A stretch of DNA of 64,000 bases from assembly GCA_963513935.1 (NCBI GenBank), contig OY740769.1, positions 68,840,984 through 68,904,983 on the forward strand, written 5' to 3'. Source of the DNA: Aphrophora alni (taxonomy: Eukaryota > Arthropoda > Insecta > Hemiptera > Aphrophoridae). Below, in pieces: positions 21,506 through 34,264 of the stretch. The notes under the pieces are model-generated. The model ran no database searches. It was given only the letters and a program-made list of their open reading frames with translations, and was not told where the DNA came from. The translations under genes were made by a program, and so were the position numbers. Each line of letters begins with the position of its first letter. The stretch's first letter is position 1.

Positions 21506-23187
21506 GCCGAAAACGAGTTAATATTGCATTGTCATCCAGTTCCGAGCTATGTTTAAAATTTCAAGTCTCTAGCTCATTTAGAAGTTAGTTTAAAATTTCC
21601 ACCTGTACAGACAGACAAGAAAGCGAGTTAATAAAAATGTGTTAATAATATTTAGAATGCATTTTTCTTCTGATTCTACTTCCAAAGGTGATTTTTACAT
21701 TCTATAAAAATACTTGTAAGTGTTAATAGAAATGTAATCCTATCATATATATTATATTTCAAAGTTAAAATAGTTTACATACATTCAAAATATTATGAAT
21801 TGGAATTTTACTATTGTCATAAAACCAAAACCAGTGCTTTGTTTTTTTTTTAATTTTTTTTTAAATTGTAATAAATAAAAAGTACTTTACAACCAATACA
21901 TATTAGAAGTTTTATGAAGATGATATTGCTGAAATAATTTATATCACAATGTTATTTAACTAAGTGATCAAATCTTTTAATTCATTGGGTTCACTTAGCC
22001 CATCAGCTCACACCGACGCCTCTGACCTGTGACAGTGCATTGATTTTCACATAAGGCATCTTGAATTAAGATTTGGAATGCAAAATATTAGAATAGAACA
22101 CTGGTAGTATATGAGTGAGTGATAGAAAAGTGAGTAAGCCTATAAAAAAACTGACAGTAGATGGGAAGTAGTGGGGAGGGGTAAGAAAAGAGAGAGAGAG
22201 AATGCATTTTATTATTATTATTATTTATTTTTTTCATTGCTGTTGAGACCGATGGTTCTTAGTGGAATTCCGTGTTTAAAGATAATAAAACACAATTTTT
22301 TTTAAAAGTGGATATTAAAAAATAAAAATAAATGTGTTTTATTATCATTTTATTATAACTTACAAAATTCTTAGATTGTTTACTGAAATATGAGAAAGAG
22401 AAACTGTGTGCTAGACGTGGAAAGAGGTATGTATGGAAAGGTGAAAATGTATCATAGAAAAGTAAGGAACAAAATAATAATGTAAACTTCAAAGGGATAT
22501 ATAATCATTTTAACTGAATTGTACATTTTAATGGTAGGGGCCTACTATCAAAACTAGCTAACAAAAGATGTAGATGGAAGCAATCATTGGAACAATCAGA
22601 TGGAGTTCATAAAAATAATTTCATTAATAGATTAAAATCCATATTTAATTATCATAAGTCGATTGTATAGTTACTTATTGGTAGGTCTAATACCTCACCC
22701 ATAAAAAAATAAATAAACGTACAATAATAATTTATCTAAACATAAAATAAACTACTATAGTAATATATCTGAAGTTATAATATCCACCGTACCTACTCTT
22801 TAGTCATATGGTAAGTTTTAAACAAAGTCCATATCCGAAATACATTGGTGTGATTTAAATCTCTATAAACAGCCTAGTTCTATAACCATACCTAACAACA
22901 AATGTCTACATCCAACAATAAATAATACCAGCATGTAATATTTAATTTTAAATACTTACTTCGTTTCTTAACTTTTCGCACACCGTTTGTTGCTGTGCGC
23001 AGCCTTACTTAACTGATACAAATATCAATGAATCAAACCAGTGGTTTCTTTTATATTATCCTCATATTTAAATCTGATTAATCTTCATGCCTTGTAATCA
23101 CTACAGGACCAAACAAGTAATCTTACAACATTCCACTCCGGAGAAAATGTTGTTTCAACAAATAAACATATATTTTCCTTGAAAGGA
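21506..23187. other. AT-rich noncoding stretch
   Basis: No supported gene. Short GA-rich text lies near 22190 and the open frame at 22259-22492 on the minus strand is Phe/Leu/Ser-rich without domain features. Confidence 0.5.
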
Positions 23188-23386
23188 TAACACAACATGG
23201 GCGTACCCAGCGAGGGGCAGGGGGGGGCAGCTGCCCCCCCTGGAAGCAAAAATAAATCTTTATTATACATTTTGTTGCTGGAATTTAATACAATTCTTGA
23301 AATAACTATTTTAATAATCAATTTTATATTGAATGACCGGCTTGCCCCCCTCTAGTTTTGATCCTGGGTACGCCCTTGTAACACAA
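23188..23386. mobile_element. hAT-type MITE, 183 bp, with 8-bp target duplication
   Basis: TAACACAA flanks both ends (23188-23195 and 23379-23386). The element (23196-23378) starts CATGGGCGTACCCAG and ends in the inverted form of CAAGGGCGTACCCAG, 14 of 15 bases matching. Just inside, G-runs at the left mirror C-runs at the right. This terminus type is common among very short hAT MITEs in insects. There is no coding capacity. The exact duplication suggests a fairly recent insertion. Confidence 0.92.
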
Positions 23387-25770
23387 GCTCAAACTTGTAC
23401 ACCATAATATAAAAATCAAATTTATTAAAATTTCATTAAGATGTTTGAAATATATCTAAAATATGCATTATTTACGCTCTTCCTCTTTTAATAATTATGA
23501 GCCATAACTTCAAAAATTATAACTACCGACACAAAATAAAGCTAGGTCATTTGGTTATTTTTCTATTCACCTTCAAACTAGAGTGCTCACATTTTTTTTG
23601 TAGGACTATATATCTATTACATGTTAATTAAGTAAAAAATTCTAAAAATATCCGTGCATGATTAATAAATAGATTTTTTTTTCAATGTCATTTAAAAATA
23701 TTAACGGTTCAATCAAATTTGTGAGCATATTATCTTATAAGGTATTAAAATGAAGTCTTGATGAAGATAAACGTCTTAATTTTTTTATTTTAAGGTACTA
23801 ATATATTTTTTTTAAATATAATGTTTGAAAGTATATCCAAACTCAGTTCTACCTGTAATAAACCTGTATAGGAATTTTCAATAGGACTACATATTGTTTG
23901 TAAAGTTAAGTCACAGACGGTGAGTTATAAATTATTATTTATTTATTAAATATAATTTAACCTTTGATGATTTACAGGATGGCTGGTACTTATCAATAAT
24001 TGTAAACAATTGGAGTAAAACACATTTTATTTCAAACCACCATGAAATTATGACTTTTAAAATCTTTTAAAAAAGATAGTTTTTTTCTGCCAAAAGGGTA
24101 ATTTAGTCAGTTTGTATCCAAATAAATGATAATTTTTGTGGTATTTTATATAAAAAATTCCTGTGGATGCGATTTAATTTTAAAAACATATAGAAATAGT
24201 TTTATAAAAAAATCCAAAATGTTTTAAAACGCTCTAGTCAGCTATTCCTTAAAGTATCGTAACTTTCAAGTTATATGAAACATTTATATTTATATATTTA
24301 TATTTATTTAGATGGATAAAAACAAATAGGCTATAAAAGATAAACTCAATTTAAAATCTTAGATTTTGTCATCAAAAATTTTTTTTTAAAACATTAAGTT
24401 GTCTTACCTTTTATTATAGAAATTTAAAAAATTTTCGGAAAATATTATAATGAAATCATTTAATTAAGCAAAAGCTGTGAAAATGATTTTTTGGCAAAAT
24501 CTGTGTTTGAAACAAAATTCATAATTTCAGGGACATTTGAGAAAAAATAATTAAAAATAGGTATACTGTACTTTCAAATAGTAGGCTATGCATCTTTAAT
24601 TTAAAAAAAAAAGTTTACACTAAGTACTAACTATCCAGCGTATTTATTTACAATTGGAGAGTCCTACAAAATTCTCTGTAAAAATAATAGCCGAAGTAAT
24701 AAAGAATTTAATTAATCGTAAATACTCTTTCAAAAATATCATAATAGTAGGTTAATTAAAATTTTACTTTTTTGTTCATAATTAAAAATTATTTATTCAA
24801 TACTTGCATAGTTTATATAATATACATTTACAGTATGCTTTCTGAAAATGAGATTTATGTTTTATTATTGAGGTTATGAAACTAGTCTACAACAATAACA
24901 TAGTTTACCATAACAAATAATACTACACAATATATATAAATCTATTTTCCTTAACCCTAAACGTGAAAATAATTAAATGCAAATTGAAAATGAACAATTT
25001 GATAGCTGTAGTAATATAATCAGGTCCCCATGAGATTAGAATTTGAAAAAGAGATGCCATAACCAAAGTTTTATTTTTAACTTAATCTCGGAAAATAATG
25101 TGCCAAAAAATAACTTTTTTTTCACTAAAAAGCTTGAATAATTTAGAATTTTATAAAGGTTATTATAATTGTTTGATTGTAGTTTTAAAAAAATTAGTAA
25201 CTATTCTGTTAATTAATATTTTGATGCGAATATCAATTTTTACATTGAATCTATTTAAAAGTCTTAAAATAAATGTAGAACAAATAATTATTAGTAGGCC
25301 TATATTCCTGCTCAATTTTATAACTAAACTCATTACTTTTTATAAGGAAGAAACCAAAATTAAATGTGTTTTGAAGATTAAATTTATAAATCATTCATTA
25401 TAAGATAAATATTACTTACATTTTCTATATTTAAGTTGATTTATTAACTTTATTTTGAAAAATTCTTTAAATAATGATATACAACTAAATCATAACAAAA
25501 TACTAATGAAATTTTAACGTCAATTTTAAGTTTTTTTTAATAATAAAGAACAAGTTTTATTGCTTTATTTAAGAATTGACTTTCTCAGATTTATCCCTGA
25601 CATTTCATATTTTTACAAGCGTTTATAGAAAATGAAAAAATAAATGGAAAATTGCTATTTAATGTGTAACATTATTATAATTAAAGATTATTATAGCTTA
25701 AAAAATATTACCATTCTAAAAAAAAAAAACTAAAAAAAATTGTTATGTTCACGCATCATTCATTTATGAA
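23387..25770. other. AT-rich noncoding stretch
   Basis: The open frame at 25098-25403 is dominated by Ile, Leu, Lys, Phe and Asn and shows no domain. I see no repeats, splice-bounded exons or RNA genes that I can support. Confidence 0.55.
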
Positions 25771-25823
25771 CACGACATTTCTGCCGCCTGGCAGAAAGGT
25801 CTTGGGACGGCAGAAATGTCGTG
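25771..25823. repeat. Perfect 16-bp hairpin
   Basis: CACGACATTTCTGCCG at 25771-25786 is exactly inverted at 25808-25823, with a 21-base loop. The arms are GC-rich in an AT-rich setting, and weaker symmetry continues outward ('ttcac'/'gtgaa'). It stands 40 bases from an AT microsatellite. It may be the terminus of a foldback element or a structured RNA; nothing decides between these. Confidence 0.85.
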
Positions 25824-25858
25824 CGCGTGAGTGAAAAGCGGTAGGAATGGCATGGACG

Positions 25859-25861
<3 letters not shown>

Positions 25862-25913
<52 letters not shown>
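25862..25913. repeat. (AT)n microsatellite
   Basis: About 52 bases of uninterrupted AT/TA. It lies between the GC-rich hairpin and the hammerhead palindrome; (AT)n tracts of this kind can extrude cruciforms. Confidence 0.97.
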
Positions 25914-25920
<7 letters not shown>

Positions 25921-25996
25921 TGAGCTAGCAATTATGAGAAAAATTATTCAGTATAACAACCACACAGAACACAACTCTCGCAAAAAATACGCTTTA

Positions 25997-26041
25997 GTAT
26001 CAGACGCGTTTCAACGACAAGGTCGTCCTCTTCAGCGATAC
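25997..26041 (-). ncRNA. Type I hammerhead ribozyme, canonical core
   Basis: On the minus strand helix I is GUAUCG (26041-26036) with UGAUAC (26002-25997). The core is CUGAAGA (26035-26029). Helix II is closed by CUU with the pairs ACGAC/GUCGU and one or two G next to the core. Then come GAAA (26012-26009) and a minimal helix III AC-gc-GU, followed by C at the cleavage position (GUC, 26005-26003). All conserved core bases of the hammerhead are present, so self-cleavage after 26003 is plausible. The very short helix III is typical of retroelement hammerheads, which often work as dimers. Confidence 0.75.
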
Positions 26042-26082
26042 ACGAGCAACACCAATCAAACTATAACTGAAGTGTAGCTCGT

Positions 26083-26127
26083 GTATCACTGAAGAGGACG
26101 AAGTTGTCGTTGAAACGCATCTGATAC
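26083..26127 (+). ncRNA. Type I hammerhead ribozyme, slightly decayed copy
   Basis: Helix I pairs GUAUCA (26083-26088) with UGAUAC (26122-26127). CUGAAGA is at 26089-26095, a GACGA/UCGUU helix II follows, and GAAA is at 26112-26115. Cleavage triplet is AUC (26119-26121) rather than GUC, which breaks the second pair of the two-base helix III. Core bases are otherwise intact. Activity should be lower than that of the minus-strand copy. Confidence 0.65.
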
Positions 26128-26176
26128 TTAGGCGTATTTTTTTTGTGAGAATTGTGTTCTGTGTGTATGTTATACT

Positions 26177-27575
26177 GTATACATTAATTAGTTTTAGTTC
26201 TATTGATTTAAAGGTGTTGAACTAAGACATCTGTGCTTTTTTATCTTTAAAATTTCCATTTAACAATAAACTTTCGTAATACATACTTACCTTTATTTAG
26301 AGATATTTAAAAACAATCTTATATAAAAAATATAAGAATATCCTAGAATCCGTATGAACCATTTCTTAACAAAGTCATACTAAATTAACACAAATTAAAA
26401 TGAAATTCCGTTCCATTAGATAAAATTATATTGAATATGAATAATAAATATAGAAAAAAATAGTTCAAAATTGGTTGTGAATTTATATATAGCTTATATA
26501 TAATGAAATTAGTAAAATTATCAGATCAGAATAGACATTAAAAAACGGAACATCCAGAAGACCAAAGATACGAGTGCAGATAGTGAAATAGTCATGATAA
26601 AAAAGAAAGCAGTTGAATAAACAATTGGACTTTACTTTCAATTGCTTATTCTATATTTATTATTACACATACAAGAATGTATGAAGAAACATTCTTCTTC
26701 GTATAATTAATAAAGTAAAAATCCCACAAAATAACTTTAAGTGACACTTTCTCTACCCTCAGTTATAAATTAACTGCAGCATACAAGATTAACAATTGTT
26801 ATGTAAGATAAATAAAACATTATTTAAAATATCCAATAGAGCATATGTAACTAGAACAATAAAAACTACTCGTTCGTATAGTTACACGATGATAAATTAT
26901 TTCATGAACTAAAAATAAAAATTGATACAGTTAAGGTAAAAGTAATACGTTTAGTATAAATGAAAATATGGCACGTATTTGTTTTCAAACATTGTACTGA
27001 CCAAACCGGTATCAACGTCGATTTTTGAGACAGCACGCCGTGTTCAGGAACTGTATTATTGTTTTAAATAAAAGTTCTTTGAACATATTTGAATAATAAG
27101 AAATCGATTTTTTTTTCCGTTTCGATAATGGCCCTATTTACATTTTTATACTTTTTTCACACAAAATAATCAATGTATATTTCAGGTGATTTTATTATCT
27201 CATTTCCAGAACTATAATATATTTTTAAAGCATAACGAATATTGTGCTCAAATTTCAAATAGATATAAATATACAGTTGATAAATATTTATAATATGGCA
27301 TAATTGAAAATTATTGATTATTATATAAAGATAAATGTTACTAAAATAGTGAAATTCCCTCTTCCCCAAACTAAAAATGAATGAAAATAACTATTTAAGC
27401 TAACTGTATCCATTACGATTAAAAATACAAAATTAAATCAAATTTGACTGATCGTATGCGATGAGTTGGTATCACGTAAGAATGGATATTAGAAAGTCCT
27501 TATCGCCTAATAACCCACACGGGTGAACTGATTTCGATGGCATTTTCCCTAAACTATTTTCCTTGCGTTTTACAG
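26177..27575. other. AT-rich noncoding stretch
   Basis: No gene or strong repeat found. The minus-strand open frame 27157-27369 is Tyr/Ile-rich and unconvincing. Confidence 0.5.
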
Positions 27576-27626
27576 TTTCGTTCTACAAAGTCCAATTTCT
27601 CCCTCAACCACAGCCATCAGTTAATG
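27576..27626 (+). other. Possible small exon
   Basis: 'ccttgcgttttacag' precedes and 'gtaaatc' follows a 51-base segment that is open in two plus-strand frames, for example SFYKVQFLPQPQPSVN entering with two bases. Both splice signals are acceptable, but such pairs arise by chance in AT-rich DNA. No neighbour confirms it. Confidence 0.15.
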
Positions 27627-27636
27627 GTAAATCTTA

Positions 27637-27691
27637 AACAATTGTCTAAAATCCTTCTATAAAATTTATAGAGGGATTTTACTAAATTGTT
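27637..27691. repeat. Near-perfect 55-base hairpin with almost no loop
   Basis: 'aacaattgtctaaaatccttctataaa' and its inverse (about 27 bases each, three or four mismatches) meet around 27664. A compact, nearly perfect stem of this length looks like a small-RNA precursor or a remnant of a palindromic element. Confidence 0.75.
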
Positions 27692-29074
27692 AATATGTTT
27701 TGACCTAAATAATACAGGGGGTGAATAATTATTTTTTTTAAATACAAAGTATTTTTTCTAATGTTCCAAAATAGTTAAATATACATTTTTGTTAAAATAA
27801 TTTGAAAAAAAATGCTTCCTCTAGTTATTTATTGTTGTTGGGTCTACTATACAACACAACCAATTAGCTTCTAATCAATTTCCATATGTAATCTTTGTAT
27901 ATTTTAAAATTGTCAAATAAAGTAAAATGTAAAAGTGCCAACCTGCAGCAGTACTCACTAAATATTTGTTTGTTGTTTAGTTGTAGGTGCTCTGGTTTGG
28001 TTTTTAACAGTGTAATTATGACAGAATACAAATTGTATAAATATTTACATATAATTAATAACCAATTTCTATTCCATAAGATTTTTAATGATTTTCCCTT
28101 GCATTATCTACATATGACATATGTTATATACTTGAACCTAATAACACCACCATAACACACAATGTTCTAAAATAATGTTATTTTGTTCATTTGTTTAATG
28201 GAATATATATTTTAAAAACACATTCACTTGTAAGTTATGAAGTTCACGCTGATAAAACTAACAAACTCATATGGTTGTCTTGCTAATTACCTTGTGTCCC
28301 AACTGGTTTATATTGGTTAATTATTTATTCATGCTCGTAGGGCGAAAGAACCTAGGCCTTGGTATATTTTACTAATTAGCAGCCTGTGTAATTTTATGAT
28401 CCTAGTTCACTCCACTCTCTAACCTCATGTAAATTATAACTGTTCTACGTTACTTATACTTTCCTAAAGTTATATTTTGTGGATCATTTTAATATCAACA
28501 TCATAAAGTTACATATAAATAAAAGAAAAGTTATGAAAAGCGTATAGAAATATTTTACCTTTTAATTTTGGTTTATTATAAAGTAATTCTTAGCAAACAA
28601 GATATCAATTTATATTTTTACGTGACATCCATCAGTATATTATTGTAAATGAAAGTGGAAAGGAAGAATTGACGAGTGACTTGTTCGTATCATGAATCAA
28701 AGACCGTGAGTAATCAAGGTTATTAGAATGGTGAGGGAATATGTATAGTACAACAATAAAGATAAATTTCTGTATATAAGTATTTTGGAAATAATATAAT
28801 TTACCTAAACTGTTTGTAATATCTACTATCTATCAATATGATTTTTAAAAACTCTGATATTTAGATAAATTGTTGAGTTGTTATAATTGGTAATTAGCTC
28901 TTAAAAAAATATACTGTTGTTATTTCGTAATTGTGTAACTGGCTGTTAGAAATCATCGTTAACGCATGTACCCCACGTTAAGGGTAATTTGGGTAGTAAA
29001 TATTGTTCTTATGCATAATATAGATAAAATTCGAATCCCCTAAACAAATAATATAATTAATTTAACCTATAATA
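27692..29074. other. AT-rich noncoding stretch
   Basis: No gene found. The open frame 27895-28155 (plus) is low in coding character. A slightly GC-richer patch at about 28330-28420 has no open frame of note. Confidence 0.5.
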
Positions 29075-29140
29075 ATGATTCGAATTTACCACACTGGGTA
29101 AATTCCCCCCGCTACAGGGTTAGGGGTAAATTCGAATCAT
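29075..29140. repeat. Perfect 16-bp inverted repeat
   Basis: ATGATTCGAATTTACC at 29075-29090 is exactly inverted at 29125-29140, around a 34-base GC-richer loop that itself repeats 'gggtaaattc'. Outside the arms 'tttaacctataata' occurs as a direct repeat (about 29060 and 29164). Confidence 0.85.
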
Positions 29141-29468
29141 CATTGTGCTCAAAAAGATTGTAATTTAACCTATAATAGGGGTTTTGTGTCAAATGTTTAT
29201 TTTTTATGTTTTCTTACTTTTTTATGAGTTTTTAAAATCGTCCTAGTTTTTCCAAGACACTAAGTTTAAGCAACTAAATTATTTTGTTAAAAGAAATAAA
29301 TTATACATTAAATATCCAGGGCAGAGATTGTTCTCATTAGTGTTTATATCATAAAAAATGCACACACTTGATTTCAATTTAAACATTTCATTGAATAAAA
29401 GTACAATTGTGTGTAGGAAAAATAAAATGTTACATTTTTACATATTTCCCAACTGCAATGTTATGAAA

Positions 29469-29469
<1 letters not shown>

Positions 29470-29513
<44 letters not shown>
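29470..29513. repeat. (AAT)n microsatellite
   Basis: About 14 uninterrupted AAT/TAA units. It creates the poly-Asn stretch in the plus-strand open frame crossing it, which I do not regard as a gene. Confidence 0.97.
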
Positions 29514-29514
<1 letters not shown>

Positions 29515-31484
29515 GTTATAAGAGTGTGTGTAAAATTAAGTTTAGGCTAATTTTCAAAATGTATCTAAAGTTTTGTTATTCATCTGATGTATTTTCTTTT
29601 AAGCAGATAGTTTGAATCGAAACATTTGTTATCTTATGTTTATCCTGAATTACGAAACATAAGCTTTTTGTATTATTTAAACAAATTTAAATGTTTGAAT
29701 TTTATTTTATTTAATATAAATAGATCATTGTTGATCCGTGTAATTTCTGATTATATATTTATAGAAATTGTGTCCACAGTTCTACTCAAGTTAAAATCGT
29801 GTTTTCTTAGTTGTATTTTTAATATTCGTCTGTTTACATATTACATCTAAAGCAGGAAGAAAATATTAAATGAAAACACAAAAGGTATATTTCGCTCGGT
29901 GTTTCTTTATAAAACTATTTTATGTTTTAATATTATGTGCTAGCAAGAAGATGTTATTGTTACAACTCACACTGGTATATGCCACGCAAAAATTATCACT
30001 ACACCTATGATCAAATTCAACTAAATGTTATAAGGTTCAAACCTTTGATATATTAGTAGTCATCCCAATACTAACTCCAATAGGAAATTGAGTTAAACTG
30101 AATGGTTTGTATATATTTTATTGCGACCATTCACCTATAACACAACCAGTCATAATAGTTCCCTTAATGATTGTGTAGGAATGCATTATTATTATTTTTG
30201 TGTAGAATTTTAGGAATTATTCAGTATCATTTCAAGAATTATTAACTGCATTAATTGTAAATTATAAAACATATATTTAAAAAATAATTTGTAATGTACG
30301 ATGAAATCATTATTGATGTAGATTCATTGCGACATTTTAACTTCTATTAATATTTATATATTTGTCACGAATTTAAGATTAAAGTAAAATCAGATCGTTG
30401 AATCTCGAGAGGAATTGGCAAGGGTGAACAGTACAAATGCAAATCTGAGTGGTAGGCCTCATCTCATTTGTTTAGAGTCGTAAAGAGCCGAGGAAAGTAA
30501 TGTTCCAAGACGAAAGATAAGGAAAGAGGAACAGAAATGGTTTCGAGTTTATTTTGTGACCGCGCCAGTTTAAAGAGATATAATACAATATATGAAGAAT
30601 ATAGATATAACCTTTTCCGTAAGCCTCTGGTTATAGAACATGTGTAAATCAATTAACACGTATAAAAACAGTACGCAATAAATTTTTATTCATTTTTAGG
30701 TATTTATAAAATTATGGTCGAAAACGATATTAATATTTCCCCTTGAAGAATGTTATTTTATTAATTAATATTAAGTTAAGCTTTCTTATTACATAGCCAT
30801 CCACATATCTCATGGCGTATGAGAGCAGACGTTTATGTGCAGTAACTATTATTGAACTGCAATGCAACTAGTAAGTTTTTCAACTTCGAATATTAGGTAA
30901 AACAAATAAACTTTCTACCAATAAATGAATAATTATAATTTCATATTGCTTAGCCTGAGATAGATTCATCCACGGCGAGTACATCCACTATCTTCCCTTA
31001 TTTCAGTTAATGCCCTTAACGGTCTGGGTAAGGTTTTGCACTGTTTTACAATGTGTCCATATAATCGAAATTATACAGTCTTGTGTGGTTAGTTGGTAAT
31101 CCTATATTATTATTTATGAAAAATATCCACATAAATATAAATCTTTAGTGTGAAATTTAAAAGATATATTTTATTCTATATTACTTATTCACGTTATACC
31201 TCACATTATTAAAACCTAGGACACCCACAAAATCACCAATACAAGCACATCAAAACACACCCAAAAAACACACACACACACACACATTGAGTAGCTGAAA
31301 TGAGTTAATAATAGGATATAATACGTCCTTGACGGAACAAAGTTGTTATAGTTCTTTCAATTATTAAAAATATCGTTTTAAATCACTGTTTAATAACAAA
31401 TCCAAAACAATAGATCAATGATCTGTTATAATAATTTTAACTACAACAGATTTAACACTTTCCAAATATCCACATATATAGAAA

Positions 31485-31529
<45 letters not shown>

Positions 31530-34264
31530 ATGATTTTTCAGGTAACTCATGATAATTGTTACTGAATTATTTTTTTAACCGATGTTTATATTACGGTTAC
31601 TAAATAAATATTATGTTCTCAATTTATGAATGGTTTAATAGCTCTTGAGAGTCTCGGAAAATAACTGAATGTCGATGTCGCATCAAGTCTCCAATAGTAG
31701 AATACCAACTGCAATTATCAGCAAACAAATTGGTCCGCCATTTTGTAACGCATAATAATTTCACAACTACAACTCCCGAAACAATCAGCAGAAATAGTAA
31801 CTAACTTACGCCTCCGTTATATATATTATCCACACTTGAGATAATAAAATTATTATTAATATTGTTTACTCGTACTTTGCCATATTTTCTGTATTTAAAA
31901 AATAATGCACAACGTGTCGAGTGTATAATAAAGAGTTGAGTGCCACACTTGACTGCTCAGGTCTAGTTTTAGGCTTGAGTTATATTCTTAGGTTATAGAT
32001 TTATTTTTAGTTTTAGTCTCCAACTCTAGGTGGTTGTTGGTTTTGATTTCTTGTATGCTTTAAGTTTGATAAGGAGGGTTGATTAAAAGTCTAAAAAAGA
32101 CGTATTATTTATTATACACACAAATGATAGAAAATGTCGGAATAAACCATATTGTTAATATGATTAATCCATTATTATTAAACAACCTAAAACCCAGATT
32201 ATAATTTTATCGGGTTTAGTGTTTAAAAATATGCAAGATATAAGTTACAAAACAATCAAAGTTTTTAACTATCCTTTTAATATTCTGATGACACAGAAAA
32301 ACACACGCTCATTGAGTAGCTGAAATTATTTAAAAACAGGATGTAATACAAGTTATAATTTTTATTAATGTAAAAAGTACTGTTATCTTACAGAATATTT
32401 GATCATATAAAAATCTGCTAGTTAATAGCCAAAACAATAACAGATAATTATAACTGACATTATTAGATTATAACTCCGTTATTAAAACAACCATAAAAAT
32501 AATCGGCTGGTACTTACAGTTTCCTTATTTTAAATAACTACCATCCGTTAATACAGAAGAATAAACAACAATAACTAGTTTTATTTACGAAGCTGAAAAC
32601 ATTGGATAGACAAAATATTCAACATTATAACTTTAAAGAGATTTGAATTTTTATCATATAATATACATATCTTCTAAACATGCCTGTGGATTTAAAATCA
32701 AAGCTAAGTTAATGTTATATATTAAAGTGGAACATTATTAAATTTAACACGTCGTTTCTAAAATATTTTCTTATATTTTTTTTATTTGTAAAACAATGGC
32801 TAATGTCTAAAACTGACGGAAACTGTATGCTTCCATAGTAGAGTGTATTTTATCAGTTTACAAGTCAAACTCCATTATCTTGTTGACACATGTAATACAA
32901 CCAAGTTTACATGTCATGTTTGAACAAAAACCAAACCAACTATTTTCCCGATTAATAGAGTGATAATTCCTTTGTAAAATATAATAATAATTTTGAAGTT
33001 ACATACCAAAAATACTTATTTAAATGTTAACTCGATATTTTTGTATACTTTAAAAAAAAACCTATAGTTCTATGGACTCAGTTTATTCGGATGCAAAATA
33101 TTTGTCATTATGGATTGTTGTAGGGAAAGCAGGCAATATTTCAATATCGAAAAATAGTTTGTAATTAACACATTTTAACATATAAATGAACTTTTTTTTT
33201 TTACGAAATCCTTCACAAATTTTCGTAGCTGAATTTGAATTACTATTTAAATTATTCAATCAGAAGATGGGTATTAACCCTTTTTGATGTTCCACATTTA
33301 TGTGTTTTCTTTTTTTGTTCCTTATATAAATTGAACTTTTGATTTTTCGTAATTTCTTTACATATTGTAAAGACGAACTTCCGCTATGATTTTTCCCTTC
33401 ACAAACTGTTCAATATTGTATTACTAGTCTTCCATTCATATTTGAAATTACTTTAAATATATTATTTAGTATATTCTTTAATTGTTTTCTTTATTATAAT
33501 TGTTTTGTTATATTTTTTGTAATACTTTTCAATTTATAACCCAAATATCCTCAGTTTCTAATATCTTCAACTTACCTCAAAATTAAAGTTTTTTACGAAA
33601 ATATATTACCACCTACAAACATTTTATTTTTTATTTATTTATTTTTTTTTTGTAATTATTTCTTTGTTTGGAAGTATTTCCTCCTACCTGTCTATATTTA
33701 CATGGAAATATTTGTTTTATTTTATCATGCTCAACGTGTGTATAAAATAAGTCGAACAGAGACTTTCTGTATCTTTTCTTGCTAACAACCTCTTATATAC
33801 ATGCGTGCACGAAACGAGCTTATACTAGCTACAGACCTATTCTCACTCTACTTTCTGTTTTAAAATTTGTATGTTGTCAGTTCTTGGAAGTCACATACTA
33901 TTAACAGTGTAGGTAAAGTGTCACAAAAACATACCAATATTACAAGCTTATATCTCATAATATTAGAGCTTTTAGTGAGATAGGAATAAAATAACATAAT
34001 TATGATATATATATATATATGTGTGTATGGGGGGGGGGATGTACAAATATCATAACTTCTGGGAGTAGTAGTTTAAATAGTAGGTGCATGCATTCCAGGG
34101 ATTTCCTGTATCATGAATACCTAATATTTCTGAAAAACACTATCAGATTGTTCAAGACAGAGAGAAAAAAATAAAGTTTGTAGATTACGTCATAGATAGC
34201 ATTAATTGGATATAAGATCTTGATATACAATATGCATGCTTAACAGATAAGATATTAAACTCAC
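29514..34264. other. AT-rich noncoding stretch with several microsatellites
   Basis: Contains a CA run near 31268-31285, (TA)n at about 31490-31528, a T-run near 33188, and 'tatatatatgtgtgtatgggggggggg' near 34006-34038. About 50 bases around 31285 ('cattgagtagctgaaat..gtta...aggatataatac') recur diverged around 32310. No exon or gene could be supported. Confidence 0.55.

Larger units (their letters stand above)
25950..26176. mobile_element. Palindromic Penelope-like remnant with two hammerhead ribozymes
   Basis: Arms of about 103 bases (25950-26052 and 26072-26176) are inverted copies with few differences, and the centre is about 19 bases. Outer ends read 'gtataaca' and its inverse. Each arm holds a full type I hammerhead core, pointing outward on opposite strands. 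Such ribozymes in inverted or tandem terminal units are known from Penelope-like retroelements, which also left a GIY-YIG fragment at 19.6 kb. No reverse transcriptase is present here. Confidence 0.8.

Noticed and set aside
25098..25403. 101-codon plus-strand open frame
   Set aside because: Almost entirely Ile, Leu, Lys, Phe and Asn; expected by chance at this base composition.
29358..29615. Plus-strand open frame with poly-Asn
   Set aside because: The poly-Asn comes from the (AAT)n microsatellite and the rest has no protein features.
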